From Weissella bombi (lineage in GTDB: Bacteria; Bacillota; Bacilli; Lactobacillales; Lactobacillaceae): 64,000 nucleotides of DNA. A program made the translations under genes and the position numbers. Shown in pieces: positions 8,879 to 16,911 of this stretch. The DNA lies in contig NZ_FMAO01000006.1 of NCBI RefSeq assembly GCF_900094835.1, forward strand, positions 1 through 64,000, given 5' to 3'. The notes below the pieces were generated by a model. It did not search any database. It saw only the letters and a list, made by a program, of their open reading frames with translations, and was not told the DNA's origin. Position 1 is the first letter of the stretch. Every line of letters begins with the position of its first letter.

Positions 8879-9994
8879 ATGGAAATTGCTGAAGCACGGC
8901 ATAAAGTAGCTGATATGGCGGCAGAGATTGAAAAATTTGGGGAATCGCTAGATTTAGATGCTTTAAATGATGAAATTGCAGCTAATGAAGCTAAGATGAT
9001 TGCACCAGATTTTTGGCAAGATAACGTTGCTGCACAAAAAGTTATTGATGAAAATAACGTTTTAAAAGGGCGTCGTGATGACTATCTTAAGCTTACGGAT
9101 AGTGTTGAAAATGTAGAAACTGCCATAGAGCTATTAAATGAAATCTATGATGAAGATATGGCACAAGAAATGGAAAATGATTTAAATCAATTAGCAGATG
9201 ATTTGTCTGCCTATCGACTAGCACAGTTGCTAAATGAGCCATATGATAAGAATAATGCTATTTTAGAAATTCATCCTGGATCAGGTGGTACGGAGTCGGC
9301 CGATTGGGGGGCCAATTTACAACGTATGTATACACGCTGGGCAGAACAACATGGCTTTAAAGTTGATATCATGGATTATCATCCTGGGGATGTTGCTGGT
9401 ATTGATTCGGCAACATTGAAAATTACGGGACATAATGCTTATGGATATTTACGTTCAGAACGTGGGGTTCATCGTTTTGTACGTATTTCACCGTTTGATT
9501 CTGCTGGACGTCGCCATACGTCGTTTGTATCAATTGATGTAATGCCAGAATTAGATGATTCAGTTGATATTGATATTAATCCGGCTGATGTTAAAATGGA
9601 TGTTTATCGTGCTTCTGGGGCAGGAGGACAGCATATCAATAAGACTTCTTCAGCGGTTCGTTTAACGCATATTCCAACGGGAATCGTTGTTGCATCACAA
9701 CAACAGCGTTCGCAGTTTCAAAATAAGGATACTGCATATGGTATGTTGCGAGCTAAATTGTATCAGTTAGAGATGGATAAAAAAGAACAAGAACGAGCAG
9801 CTATTGCGGGTGATCATTTAGAGAATGGTTGGGGATCACAAATTCGTTCATATGTTTTCCAGCCATATCGAATGGTAAAAGATCATCGTAATAACTTTGA
9901 ATCTGGAAATCCGCAAGCCGTGATGGATGGTGATTTAGATCCGTTTATAAATGCCTATTTGCGTTGGCGATTGTCTGAACAAAATCCTGAATAA
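8879..9994 (+). CDS. prfB: Peptide chain release factor 2, without programmed frameshift
   Basis: A 371-residue RF2 that recognises UGA and UAA stop codons. The stop-codon-reading tripeptide is SPF (RISPFDSAG) and the catalytic loop is SGAGGQHINKT. Start is ATG 8879, eight bases after GGAGGA; further upstream the frame runs through the terminator hairpin. Most prfB genes need a +1 frameshift at a CTT-TGA-C site near codon 25. Here the region reads GES-LDLDAL in one continuous frame, with no TGA. Confidence 0.96.
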   Translation: MEIAEARHKVADMAAEIEKFGESLDLDALNDEIAANEAKMIAPDFWQDNVAAQKVIDENNVLKGRRDDYLKLTDSVENVETAIELLNEIYDEDMAQEMENDLNQLADDLSAYRLAQLLNEPYDKNNAILEIHPGSGGTESADWGANLQRMYTRWAEQHGFKVDIMDYHPGDVAGIDSATLKITGHNAYGYLRSERGVHRFVRISPFDSAGRRHTSFVSIDVMPELDDSVDIDINPADVKMDVYRASGAGGQHINKTSSAVRLTHIPTGIVVASQQQRSQFQNKDTAYGMLRAKLYQLEMDKKEQERAAIAGDHLENGWGSQIRSYVFQPYRMVKDHRNNFESGNPQAVMDGDLDPFINAYLRWRLSEQNPE

Positions 9995-10091
9995 AAATAT
10001 AAAAACAAGAGCTAGACAAAAGTTGTTTTGAAGACGGTATGTAACGTGTTTATGATATAAAACTTATAGACTTAAATTAATGCATTTTAAA

Positions 10092-10135
10092 CTAAAAAAG
10101 TTGGAACAAAAGAAATTGTCCCAACTTTTTTTTAA
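10092..10135. terminator. Bidirectional terminator between prfB and femX
   Basis: AAAAAGTTGG-ACA pairs with TGT-CCAACTTTTT with one mismatch. A-run and T-run flanks allow it to serve both converging genes. Confidence 0.85.
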
Positions 10136-10143
10136 TAATATAA

Positions 10144-11160
10144 TTATTTACGAACTAATGTTGTATAGGCATCTTCATCTAGAACTAAATCAATTTCACC
10201 GATATATTCACGAGGATCAGCTTTGATAAAAGTGTGCTTGAATACGTAAAGGCCGTCATCGGTTGATTGTGAGGCGATACCACCCATATCATACAAATCA
10301 ACACCTTCATCTAATGCCCATTGAATCATGGCCGTCTGGACGGCGTAAGGGGCATAATAAGTTGGACCATCATTTGATCCGGCATACATGTACCAAATTT
10401 TGCGACCGTATTTAAAGCCGATACCAGTTGAAAGTAATTCACCTTCACGTTCAGCCATGTAAACACGCATTATGCCGTTATCGCCAAAGGCAGCTTGCAT
10501 GCGTTCGAAATAATCCTTTGGCCGGTAAGTAATACCGTGACGGTTAGCCATGTTAACATAGGTCTCATAAAATGCATCCATTGCTTCAGCATCGCTACCG
10601 TAGCGAACAGTGACGCCATCACGAATTGGACGCTTTAATTTTGACTTTGTTTTTGATGGGTATAGGTCAAAGGTTTCTTTTGCATCAGGCTTAGCAGTTA
10701 AGTCTAAGACCATGTTTAAACGTGGTTGAATTGTTGCATGCATCCCCTCATCAGCAACATTGCGATTACGAGTTTCGAAACCATGCTCTTGTAATGCAGT
10801 GTTAAGCTCGTCAGAGTAAGCAACTTCTGGATCCATACGCAAAAGATAAGCATCATCGTCAGCAAGGGCTTTCTTAGCTTCGACCATTAATTGATCTAAT
10901 AAGTCTAAGTCTGTGACATCCATAACTGGACCCTTAGCAGCATAGGCAAATTTCTTTCCTAACTTTGTTTGAGTTAGTAGCATTGAAATGGCGGCGATAA
11001 TCTGACCTGACTCATCGGTCACGTAAGCATAACGAGGTTCCCAATTATTTTTAATTTTGGCCCAACCTAGGTCTTGATTAACCTGTCCGTAGGGTGAACT
11101 TTGTACAAATTCTTCATATTTTTTGACAGCAGCCGTGTCATTTAAATCTAAAACTGGCAT
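10144..11160 (-). CDS. femX: UDP-MurNAc-pentapeptide aminoacyltransferase (FemX-like, FemABX family)
   Basis: A 338-residue non-ribosomal peptidyltransferase. FemX of Weissella viridescens moves L-Ala (or Ser) from charged tRNA to the epsilon-amine of Lys in the UDP-MurNAc-pentapeptide precursor, which begins the peptidoglycan cross-bridge. This protein matches what I remember of that sequence over most of its length: PYGQV.QDLGWAK.KNNW, GPVMDVTD, RNRNVAD.GMHATIQPRLN, LYPSKTKSK.KRP.RDGV, YYAPYAVQ. It has the two GNAT-like lobes typical of the family and no coiled-coil arm. The start has AAGGA eight bases upstream. It is divergent from the TrmH gene across 95 bases. Confidence 0.93.
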   Translation of the reverse strand: MPVLDLNDTAAVKKYEEFVQSSPYGQVNQDLGWAKIKNNWEPRYAYVTDESGQIIAAISMLLTQTKLGKKFAYAAKGPVMDVTDLDLLDQLMVEAKKALADDDAYLLRMDPEVAYSDELNTALQEHGFETRNRNVADEGMHATIQPRLNMVLDLTAKPDAKETFDLYPSKTKSKLKRPIRDGVTVRYGSDAEAMDAFYETYVNMANRHGITYRPKDYFERMQAAFGDNGIMRVYMAEREGELLSTGIGFKYGRKIWYMYAGSNDGPTYYAPYAVQTAMIQWALDEGVDLYDMGGIASQSTDDGLYVFKHTFIKADPREYIGEIDLVLDEDAYTTLVRK

Positions 11161-11209
11161 GTTATCCTTCTTTCTTTAGCAACAAAATGTGATTCAAATC
11201 CCATAATAG

Positions 11210-11215
11210 ATTATA
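11210..11215 (-). promoter_or_regulatory. -10 box (TATAAT) for femX
   Basis: On the minus strand TATAAT lies 49 bases before the femX start. No convincing -35 hexamer is visible. Confidence 0.45.
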
Positions 11216-11242
11216 TCATAGGCAATCATCTTCGTTTTAGCG

Positions 11243-11248
11243 TATAAT
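11243..11248 (+). promoter_or_regulatory. -10 box (TATAAT) for the TrmH-family gene, possibly a leaderless start
   Basis: TATAAT ends only seven bases before the ATG at 11256, so a normal start site would fall on or next to the initiation codon. No Shine-Dalgarno sequence is visible. Confidence 0.5.
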
Positions 11249-11255
11249 GATATTT

Positions 11256-12026
11256 ATGGAAACTATTAAATCAGTAAAAAATGGCCGTGTCAAAACATGG
11301 CAAAAGCTACAAACGAAAAAAGGTCGTCAAGCTAGTCAAACATATTTGCTTGATGGCTGGCATTTAGTACAAGAAGCAATTAATCATGAGGGTAAATTAC
11401 ATGCACTTATGGGTACCACCGAACAATTGGCAGAGCATCAGGAGGAATTGCCATTAGGAGTACCTGTATTTGAAATTACCGATGAAATTGCAAAAAAGTT
11501 ATCTGACTTGGTAACGCCACAAGGTATTTTTGCTGAAGTCTCATTGCCATCAGCTACACGTGAACCACAATTTATTCATGATGGCGCATGGTTGTTCTTA
11601 GATGGTATTCAAGACCCTGGTAACGTTGGAACCATGGTTCGAACAGCTGACGCAGCAGGATTTACTGGCGTTGTCTTTGGCCAAGGGTCAGTCGATCCTT
11701 ATTCACCCAAGGCTTTACGTGCTATGCAAGGGTCACAATTCCACTTGGTAACAACAACGGGTGATTTGTCACAGTGGACTGCTTCATTCACGCAAAATGG
11801 CATGAATGTTTATGGTACACAGTTGGATCCGCAAGCTGCAGATGTATTTACAATACCAGCGCAAACACAGTTTGCGTTGATTATGGGTAACGAAGGTCAG
11901 GGGATGCAACAAGAACTGGCTAGCATGACAACACAAAACCTATATATTCCGATTACTGGTCAAGCTGAGTCTTTGAATGTTGCAGTTGCTGCTGGGGTAG
12001 CAATGTTTGCATTAAAGGCTCGTTAA
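11256..12026 (+). CDS. TrmH/SpoU-family RNA 2'-O-ribose methyltransferase
   Basis: A 256-residue SPOUT methyltransferase using S-adenosylmethionine. The N-terminal substrate-binding domain is followed by the three SpoU motifs: DGIQDPGNVGTMVRTADAAGF (motif 1), LIMGNEGQGM (motif 2) and IPITGQAESLNVAVAAGV (motif 3). It probably methylates rRNA, but the target nucleotide cannot be told from sequence. In many Firmicutes a member lies just upstream of pheST, as here, though with other genes between. ATG 11256 is preferred; an in-frame ATG at 11247 lies inside the -10 box. Confidence 0.9.
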   Translation: METIKSVKNGRVKTWQKLQTKKGRQASQTYLLDGWHLVQEAINHEGKLHALMGTTEQLAEHQEELPLGVPVFEITDEIAKKLSDLVTPQGIFAEVSLPSATREPQFIHDGAWLFLDGIQDPGNVGTMVRTADAAGFTGVVFGQGSVDPYSPKALRAMQGSQFHLVTTTGDLSQWTASFTQNGMNVYGTQLDPQAADVFTIPAQTQFALIMGNEGQGMQQELASMTTQNLYIPITGQAESLNVAVAAGVAMFALKAR

Positions 12027-12069
12027 AGTTTGATTAGGTAATCTATACTTGTGCGAGGGGGAGAACGCT

Positions 12070-12552
12070 ATGGTATTAGATTGGGAAAAAGATAAAGTAT
12101 ATAAAGATATCGTAAAAGATTTGTTAGCACATCCACAAGTACAAGAAATGGCTAACTATACACAGCATCACCATTCAGATCGATTGACACATTGCATTAC
12201 TGTGTCTTATGTCAGCTATAAATTAGCGCTACGTTTTGGTCTTAATGCAACGGCGGTTGCTCGTGCAGGTATCTTACACGATTTGTTTTTCTATGATTGG
12301 CGTGAAACAAAGTTTGAACTTGGTTCGCATGCGTTTATTCATCCCCGAGTAGCGTTACGTAATGCTGAAAAGATTACGCACCTATCACCGATGGAAAAAG
12401 ATATCATTCTAAAACATATGTGGGGAGCAACTAGTGAATTACCACACTATCGTGAAAGTTTGTTAGTTGATTTGGTTGATGATTATTTGGCAGTAGCTGA
12501 ATTTTTCTCACCAGCTTCAGCACGAATGAAACGACTATTTCATACAAATTAA
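12070..12552 (+). CDS. HD-domain phosphohydrolase-like protein
   Basis: A 160-residue protein with the HD signature: H near DRLTHCITVSY, then AGILHDLFFYDW (paired HD metal ligands), then a later His/Asp in KHMWG and LVDLVDDYLA. HD proteins are metal-dependent phosphohydrolases acting on nucleotides or nucleic acids; the substrate here is unknown. The start follows GAGGGGGA. It lies 43 bases after the TrmH-type gene and probably shares its transcript, as in other Lactobacillales. Confidence 0.85.
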   Translation: MVLDWEKDKVYKDIVKDLLAHPQVQEMANYTQHHHSDRLTHCITVSYVSYKLALRFGLNATAVARAGILHDLFFYDWRETKFELGSHAFIHPRVALRNAEKITHLSPMEKDIILKHMWGATSELPHYRESLLVDLVDDYLAVAEFFSPASARMKRLFHTN

Positions 12553-12562
12553 TAAAAGATAG

Positions 12563-12608
12563 AAAACGAATTGAGATTAACACAGCTCTTAATTCGTTTT
12601 TTATTTTT
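12563..12608 (+). terminator. Rho-independent terminator of the trmH-HD unit
   Basis: AAAACGAATTGAGA pairs with TCTTAATTCGTTTT (one wobble), followed by a T-rich tract. Confidence 0.85.
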
Positions 12609-12741
12609 ATGAAAAATTAGTAATAATTTTATTATTTAAAAATGATAAAAGCGACTGCTATTCTGGTCTGATGGTGATTAATTCGGTATATAAAGTTATT
12701 TGAGTAACTCTTTTACAATTAAAATGCAATAATAATGCTTG

Positions 12742-12755
12742 TGTAATCGGTTACA
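12742..12755 (+). promoter_or_regulatory. cre site (CcpA operator) upstream of the sugar permease
   Basis: TGTAATCGGTTACA matches the catabolite-responsive consensus TGWNANCGNTNWCA at every fixed position. It overlaps a possible -10 (TACAAT, 12752-12757), which would favour repression by CcpA. Confidence 0.75.
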
Positions 12756-12814
12756 ATGATGTATTCTCAATTATGTTGAATTTTATATATTTTTTGATTG
12801 TGGAGGAAAGAAAA

Positions 12815-13768
12815 ATGTCGATTTTAATCGCTTTAGTTCCTGCTCTGGCCTGGGGGTCAGTTGGTATTGTAACCACCAAAGCTGGTGGAACTGCTGCTCA
12901 AGGTATTATGGGAATGACCATCGGTGCCCTTATTTTAGGATTTGGTACTTTATTTGCATTCGTTATTCCAAATGCCGGTGCAGACTATGCTTTTAACTCA
13001 AGAATTTGGGTTGTTGGATTTATCTCTGGATTGGTTTGGGCTATTGGACAAGTTGGTCAGTTGATTGGCTTTAAGAAGTTAGGGGTATCAATTGGTAACC
13101 CATTATCAACTTCTGGTCAAATTGTTGGTAATGCCTTGATGGCAGCCGCCGTCCTTGGTGAATGGCATACTGGTCGGATGTGGTTCTTTGGTATTTTGTC
13201 AATTGCATTGGTAACAGTTGGTGCTTTGTTTACAACGGTTAGTGATAAAAACGCACCAAAGGATTTGAATCCAGAACGTGATTTCAAGGGTGGAATTACT
13301 GCGGTAATTATTTCAACGCTTGGATTTATGGCTTACTTTGTTATTCCTAACTTGTTGAACAAGTGGGGTTACATCTCAGATGCAGTTCACAACCAAAATA
13401 ATGGTTTGGATTACATGACTGCAATTGTGGCACCACAGTCACTTGGACAAATCTTAGGTGCTATCCTAATTGTTATCTTCTTCTTTAAGGAGACAGGTGA
13501 TATGTTCAAGTCAGGTACTTGGCGTCAAGTTATGACTGGTTTGGTTTGGGCACTTGGAAATGTCTTCATGTTCATTTCAACTGGTAATCCTGATGTTGGT
13601 CAAGCAACCGCAACGACATTGTCACAGACAGGTATTATTGTTGGAACGTTTGGTGCCATCTTCATCTTGAAAGAGAAGAAGACGAAGCATCAAATGGGCT
13701 TCATTGTTGTCGGTGCCATTATGGTTGTTATTGGTGCCATCTTGATTTCTAAGTTAGCAGAACTTTAA
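12815..13768 (+). CDS. GRP-family sugar uptake permease (GlcU/RbsU-like)
   Basis: A 317-residue membrane protein with about ten hydrophobic helices, of the glucose/ribose permease (GRP, DMT superfamily) type. The start MSILIALVPALAWGSVGIVTTKAGG, the FKKLGVSIGNPLSTSGQIVGN segment and the duplicated DMT halves (ATATTLSQTGIIVGTFGAIFILKE) are typical. Members carry glucose or ribose by proton symport. The ATG at 12815 follows GGAGGAAAG; an upstream in-frame extension has no ribosome site. The cre site about 60 bases upstream fits a carbohydrate transporter under CcpA control. Confidence 0.88.
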   Translation: MSILIALVPALAWGSVGIVTTKAGGTAAQGIMGMTIGALILGFGTLFAFVIPNAGADYAFNSRIWVVGFISGLVWAIGQVGQLIGFKKLGVSIGNPLSTSGQIVGNALMAAAVLGEWHTGRMWFFGILSIALVTVGALFTTVSDKNAPKDLNPERDFKGGITAVIISTLGFMAYFVIPNLLNKWGYISDAVHNQNNGLDYMTAIVAPQSLGQILGAILIVIFFFKETGDMFKSGTWRQVMTGLVWALGNVFMFISTGNPDVGQATATTLSQTGIIVGTFGAIFILKEKKTKHQMGFIVVGAIMVVIGAILISKLAEL

Positions 13769-13782
13769 TTTAAGATAAAAAT

Positions 13783-13828
13783 AAATACCAGAACTTATTG
13801 ATGTAAACCAATAAGTCCTGGTATTTTT
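13783..13828. terminator. Bidirectional terminator between the permease and the MFS gene
   Basis: AATACCAG-ACTTATTG pairs with CAATAAGT-CTGGTATT, one mismatch, with A and T tails on both sides. Confidence 0.9.
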
Positions 13829-13837
13829 TATATAAAA

Positions 13838-14992
13838 TTACTGTGTAGAAACTTTACGTCCATGAATAAAGTAATAAAGCACGATACCGATAACGGCAAT
13901 GACAGCCATGATAATAAATAGATTTTGGTAACCTAGCATAGGTTGGACAAAACCAATAATTGATGGGCCGAATCCTAATGAGAATTCATAACAAATAAAG
14001 TATGTGGCGGTTGTTTGTGTTAAACGATCTGCAGGAACCATTTGAGTGGTTGTAGATTGTACAGCTGATTGGAAGTTTCCAAAGCCAAAGCCAATTAGAA
14101 TAGCAGCAATCATCATCATCCAACCATTTGACATCTTTGCTAAGAATAACAAACCGATAGTTAAAATAATTAGGGCAGGATAAATGACGTAATTTTCGTT
14201 CTTATTATCCATTAAGCGACCAACAACTGGTCGTGAAATCAAAACAGCAAAAGCATAAACTAAGAAGAAGTATGAAGCAAAAGTTGTTAAGTTTAAATCA
14301 CTGGCATAAAAATCAAGCTCGGATTGAATAGCAGCATAACCAAAGGTAACAAAACCAAGCGTTAATGATATTCCCAGTACCTTAGGTTCAATCAATGTTT
14401 GTAAGCTAAACTTTTGCTTAGTTGGTGTTGCATTGATAACAACCTTCTTAGGATCAATTAAAATGGCAGCGATTAAGGCAATAATACCAACGACAAATTC
14501 TATCCAAAATAGTACTGTGTACGAAGCATGTTGCTCAATTAATAGTGCAAAGAAAGGACCAAAAGCAGTTCCAAGTATTGTCGCTAACGAGAAATAAGCA
14601 ATTCCCTCAGCTCGGCGTGCTGTTGGAATAACATTAATAACAGCTGTATTTGTAACTGTTCCGGTTAACCCAACAGCTAGTCCTTGAATAAAACGGATAA
14701 GTAGTAAGAAAGCAATCCCGCCTTGATATTGGTAAGCTAATAAAATAGGAACTAATATTACCATACTCATAATGGTTAAGGTCTTAGCACTAAATTTGGC
14801 AGTCATGATACCTGAAGCAAAACGAGCTACCATGGTACCAATGATGGTCATACCAGTAATTAAGCCTGCCATTGTTGTACTAACATGGTATGTGTGGACT
14901 GAGTAGGGACCAATGATGACAAAGAGACTATAAAAAGTCATCATACTTAGAATTTGAATAATAAATAATTGAATAAAAGTAGCATTTAACAT
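13838..14992 (-). CDS. MFS transporter (drug-efflux-like)
   Basis: A 384-residue, 12-helix major facilitator. The loop after helix 2 (TAKFSAKTLTIMSM) and the motif-C-like region near GTAFGPFFALL suggest a drug/proton antiporter of the YfkF/YwoG type; the substrate is unknown. It is divergent from an HxlR regulator, a common arrangement in which the regulator represses the pump. No Shine-Dalgarno is seen near the ATG. Instead a perfect inverted repeat spans the start codon (14979-14997). Confidence 0.85.
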   Translation of the reverse strand: MLNATFIQLFIIQILSMMTFYSLFVIIGPYSVHTYHVSTTMAGLITGMTIIGTMVARFASGIMTAKFSAKTLTIMSMVILVPILLAYQYQGGIAFLLLIRFIQGLAVGLTGTVTNTAVINVIPTARRAEGIAYFSLATILGTAFGPFFALLIEQHASYTVLFWIEFVVGIIALIAAILIDPKKVVINATPTKQKFSLQTLIEPKVLGISLTLGFVTFGYAAIQSELDFYASDLNLTTFASYFFLVYAFAVLISRPVVGRLMDNKNENYVIYPALIILTIGLLFLAKMSNGWMMMIAAILIGFGFGNFQSAVQSTTTQMVPADRLTQTTATYFICYEFSLGFGPSIIGFVQPMLGYQNLFIIMAVIAVIGIVLYYFIHGRKVSTQ

Positions 14993-14997
14993 GCTAC
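14979..14997 (-). promoter_or_regulatory. Hairpin over the MFS start codon
   Basis: Seven-base arms GTAGCAT and ATGCTAC flank a five-base loop, and the initiation ATG sits at the base of the loop and in the arm. In mRNA this would hide the start; in DNA it could be an operator. Confidence 0.5.
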
Positions 14998-15080
14998 CGG
15001 AGTCTTGTTTTGACGTGAGCGGATACCTTTCTTTCTTAAAAAATTTCTTTAGTTAGTATACACCTTATGTCAAATTTAGC

Positions 15081-15109
15081 TTTCGTTGTAAGTCTTATGA
15101 CGGTATAAT
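15081..15109 (+). promoter_or_regulatory. Possible promoter for the HxlR regulator
   Basis: TATAAT at 15104-15109 with a weak TTTCGT at 15081-15086, 17 bases apart, about 100 bases before the gene. Confidence 0.4.
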
Positions 15110-15208
15110 AATAGTAATACATTTAAAAGTTATCTCGTGCATTTTTTGTAAGTAAAGCATAAAATGGTTATACGATAAAGAAAATTTGATTGTGAAGGAG
15201 AAAAACAT

Positions 15209-15562
15209 ATGACAGTAGCAACTGAAAAATTAGCTGGTGATATGGCTGAAAATAAATTGTGTGATAAGTTTGTCGCTACGTTTGATATTTTGGGACGCAA
15301 GTGGAACGGCATGATTATTGAAACGTTATTGGTTAACGGACCACGCCGCTTTAAAGATTTAGCAGAATCTGTTTCTAAGTGCTCAGATCGTGTTTTAGTC
15401 GAACGCTTAAAAGAGTTGGAAGCAGCTGATATTATTGAGCGTCGTACATATGCTGATTCAGCATTAATTGAGTATGCGTTGACCCCACGTGGTGAATCAA
15501 TGCGTGATATGATGGCCGCAATTCATGAGTGGTCAGATAAGTGGCAAACAGTTAATAAATAG
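15209..15562 (+). CDS. HxlR-family winged-helix transcriptional regulator
   Basis: A 117-residue regulator with the HxlR pattern: FDILGRKWNGMIIETLL, GPRRFKDL, RVLVERLKELEAADIIERR, YALTPRGESM. A Cys (NKLC) precedes helix 1 at about residue 18. HxlR members YodB and HypR sense thiol stress through an N-terminal Cys, so redox or quinone sensing is possible. Start is ATG 15209 after GAAGGAG. It is divergent from the MFS gene and probably controls it. Confidence 0.88.
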   Translation: MTVATEKLAGDMAENKLCDKFVATFDILGRKWNGMIIETLLVNGPRRFKDLAESVSKCSDRVLVERLKELEAADIIERRTYADSALIEYALTPRGESMRDMMAAIHEWSDKWQTVNK

Positions 15563-15566
15563 AAAC

Positions 15567-15595
15567 TTGAAAATTTAAATTAAAGTTTGTACAAT
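15567..15595 (+). promoter_or_regulatory. Promoter of the pheST T-box transcript
   Basis: TTGAAA at 15567-15572 and TACAAT at 15590-15595 with a 17-base spacer, directly upstream of the T-box leader. Confidence 0.75.
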
Positions 15596-15599
15596 AGAG

Positions 15600-15832
15600 C
15601 AAGAAACAATGAATGACCTAGTATGTGATATTCAATAGTTTAGCGAGCAGGAGATGGTGAGAGCCTGCCTATGGAAGCATAGAATTTCAGTCAGGAGTTC
15701 ATCAGTTAAACATTGATGCGGTTTATCACCGTTAACAGATAACCGAGGGTAGTCTTTTGAGACTACTAAAATTGGGTGGTACCACGTTAATGAGCGTCCC
15801 TTCGATAGTAATATCGAAGGGACTTTTTTATT
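15600..15832 (+). promoter_or_regulatory. T-box riboswitch, phenylalanine-specific
   Basis: This 5' leader has the conserved T-box GGGTGGTACCACG at about 15774-15786. A strong terminator follows (GTCCCTTCGATA / TATCGAAGGGAC plus six Ts, 15796-15829). Stem I contains a specifier region reading GAATTTCAG, giving codon TTC (15686-15688) followed by A, which is correct for tRNA-Phe. Uncharged tRNA-Phe would pair with the specifier and with TGGT in the bulge, stabilise the antiterminator and switch on pheST. Confidence 0.93.
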
Positions 15833-15864
15833 TATTAAAGTTTATGAGTATAAGGAGAATGAAT

Positions 15865-16905
15865 ATGAGTTTACAAGATGAGCTCACAACATTGCGCGAT
15901 GAAGCATTAGGTCAAATTAATGATTCAGCGGATGTTAAGGCATTAAACCAGGTTCGTGTACACTGGTTAGGTAAAAAGGGACCACTAACTGAAGTGTTAC
16001 GTGGCATGAAGAATCTAGCGCCTGAAGAGCGACCAGTTGTTGGTGCACTAGCTAACGAGGTACGTGATGTATTAACGACAGCAATTTCTGAGCGTCAAAC
16101 TCATTTAGAAGCAATTGCTTTGGATGCACAATTGGCAGCCGAGACTATTGATGTAACACTACCAGGTCGTGCTGTTAAGCAAGGTCAACCACATGTGTTG
16201 CAACAAATCATTGAGAATCTTGAAGATCAATTTATGGGTATGGGCTTCCAAGTTATTGAAGGACCTGAAGTTGAAGAGGACCAATATAACTTTGAGCGTA
16301 TGAATTTGCCAAAGGATCACCCTGCACGTGATATGCAAGATACGTTCTATATTACGCCTGATATTTTGATGCGTACGCAAACTTCACCAGTTCAAGCTCG
16401 TACGATGGAAGCTCATGATTTTACTCAAGGACCATTAAAAATGGTTTCTCCAGGTCGTGTATATCGTCGTGATACAGATGATGCTACTCATTCACACCAA
16501 TTCCACCAAATGGAAGGGTTAGTGATTGATAAGCACATTACAATGGGTGATTTAAAGGGAACGCTATTAGCGGTTGCACATAATTTGTTTGGTGAAGCTC
16601 ATGATATTCGCCTTCGTCCATCATATTTCCCATTTACGGAACCATCCGTTGAAGTGGATATTTCATGGAATGCCGTAACACCTGATATGAATCCAGAAGA
16701 TATTGAATGGATTGAAGTACTAGGAGCTGGTATGGTGCATCCAAATGTGTTGCGTAAGTCAGGAATTGACCCTGAAGTCTATGGTGGTTTTGCCTTTGGC
16801 TTGGGTCCTGATCGTTTTGCAATGCTTAAGTATGGTGTTGAGGATATTCGTAACTTCTACTTAAATGATGTACGTTTCTTAACCCAATTTAATCAGAAAG
16901 GATAA
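15865..16905 (+). CDS. pheS: Phenylalanyl-tRNA synthetase alpha subunit
   Basis: A 346-residue class II catalytic subunit of the alpha2-beta2 enzyme. An N-terminal coiled-coil (residues ~1-85) binds tRNA. The catalytic core shows [27 protein letters not shown] (motif 1-2 area), [26 protein letters not shown] and [14 protein letters not shown] (motif 3). ATG 15865 follows AAGGAG; the open frame extends upstream into the T-box but that part is untranslated leader. Confidence 0.97.
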   Translation: MSLQDELTTLRDEALGQINDSADVKALNQVRVHWLGKKGPLTEVLRGMKNLAPEERPVVGALANEVRDVLTTAISERQTHLEAIALDAQLAAETIDVTLPGRAVKQGQPHVLQQIIENLEDQFMGMGFQVIEGPEVEEDQYNFERMNLPKDHPARDMQDTFYITPDILMRTQTSPVQARTMEAHDFTQGPLKMVSPGRVYRRDTDDATHSHQFHQMEGLVIDKHITMGDLKGTLLAVAHNLFGEAHDIRLRPSYFPFTEPSVEVDISWNAVTPDMNPEDIEWIEVLGAGMVHPNVLRKSGIDPEVYGGFAFGLGPDRFAMLKYGVEDIRNFYLNDVRFLTQFNQKG

Positions 16906-16911
16906 GACAAA

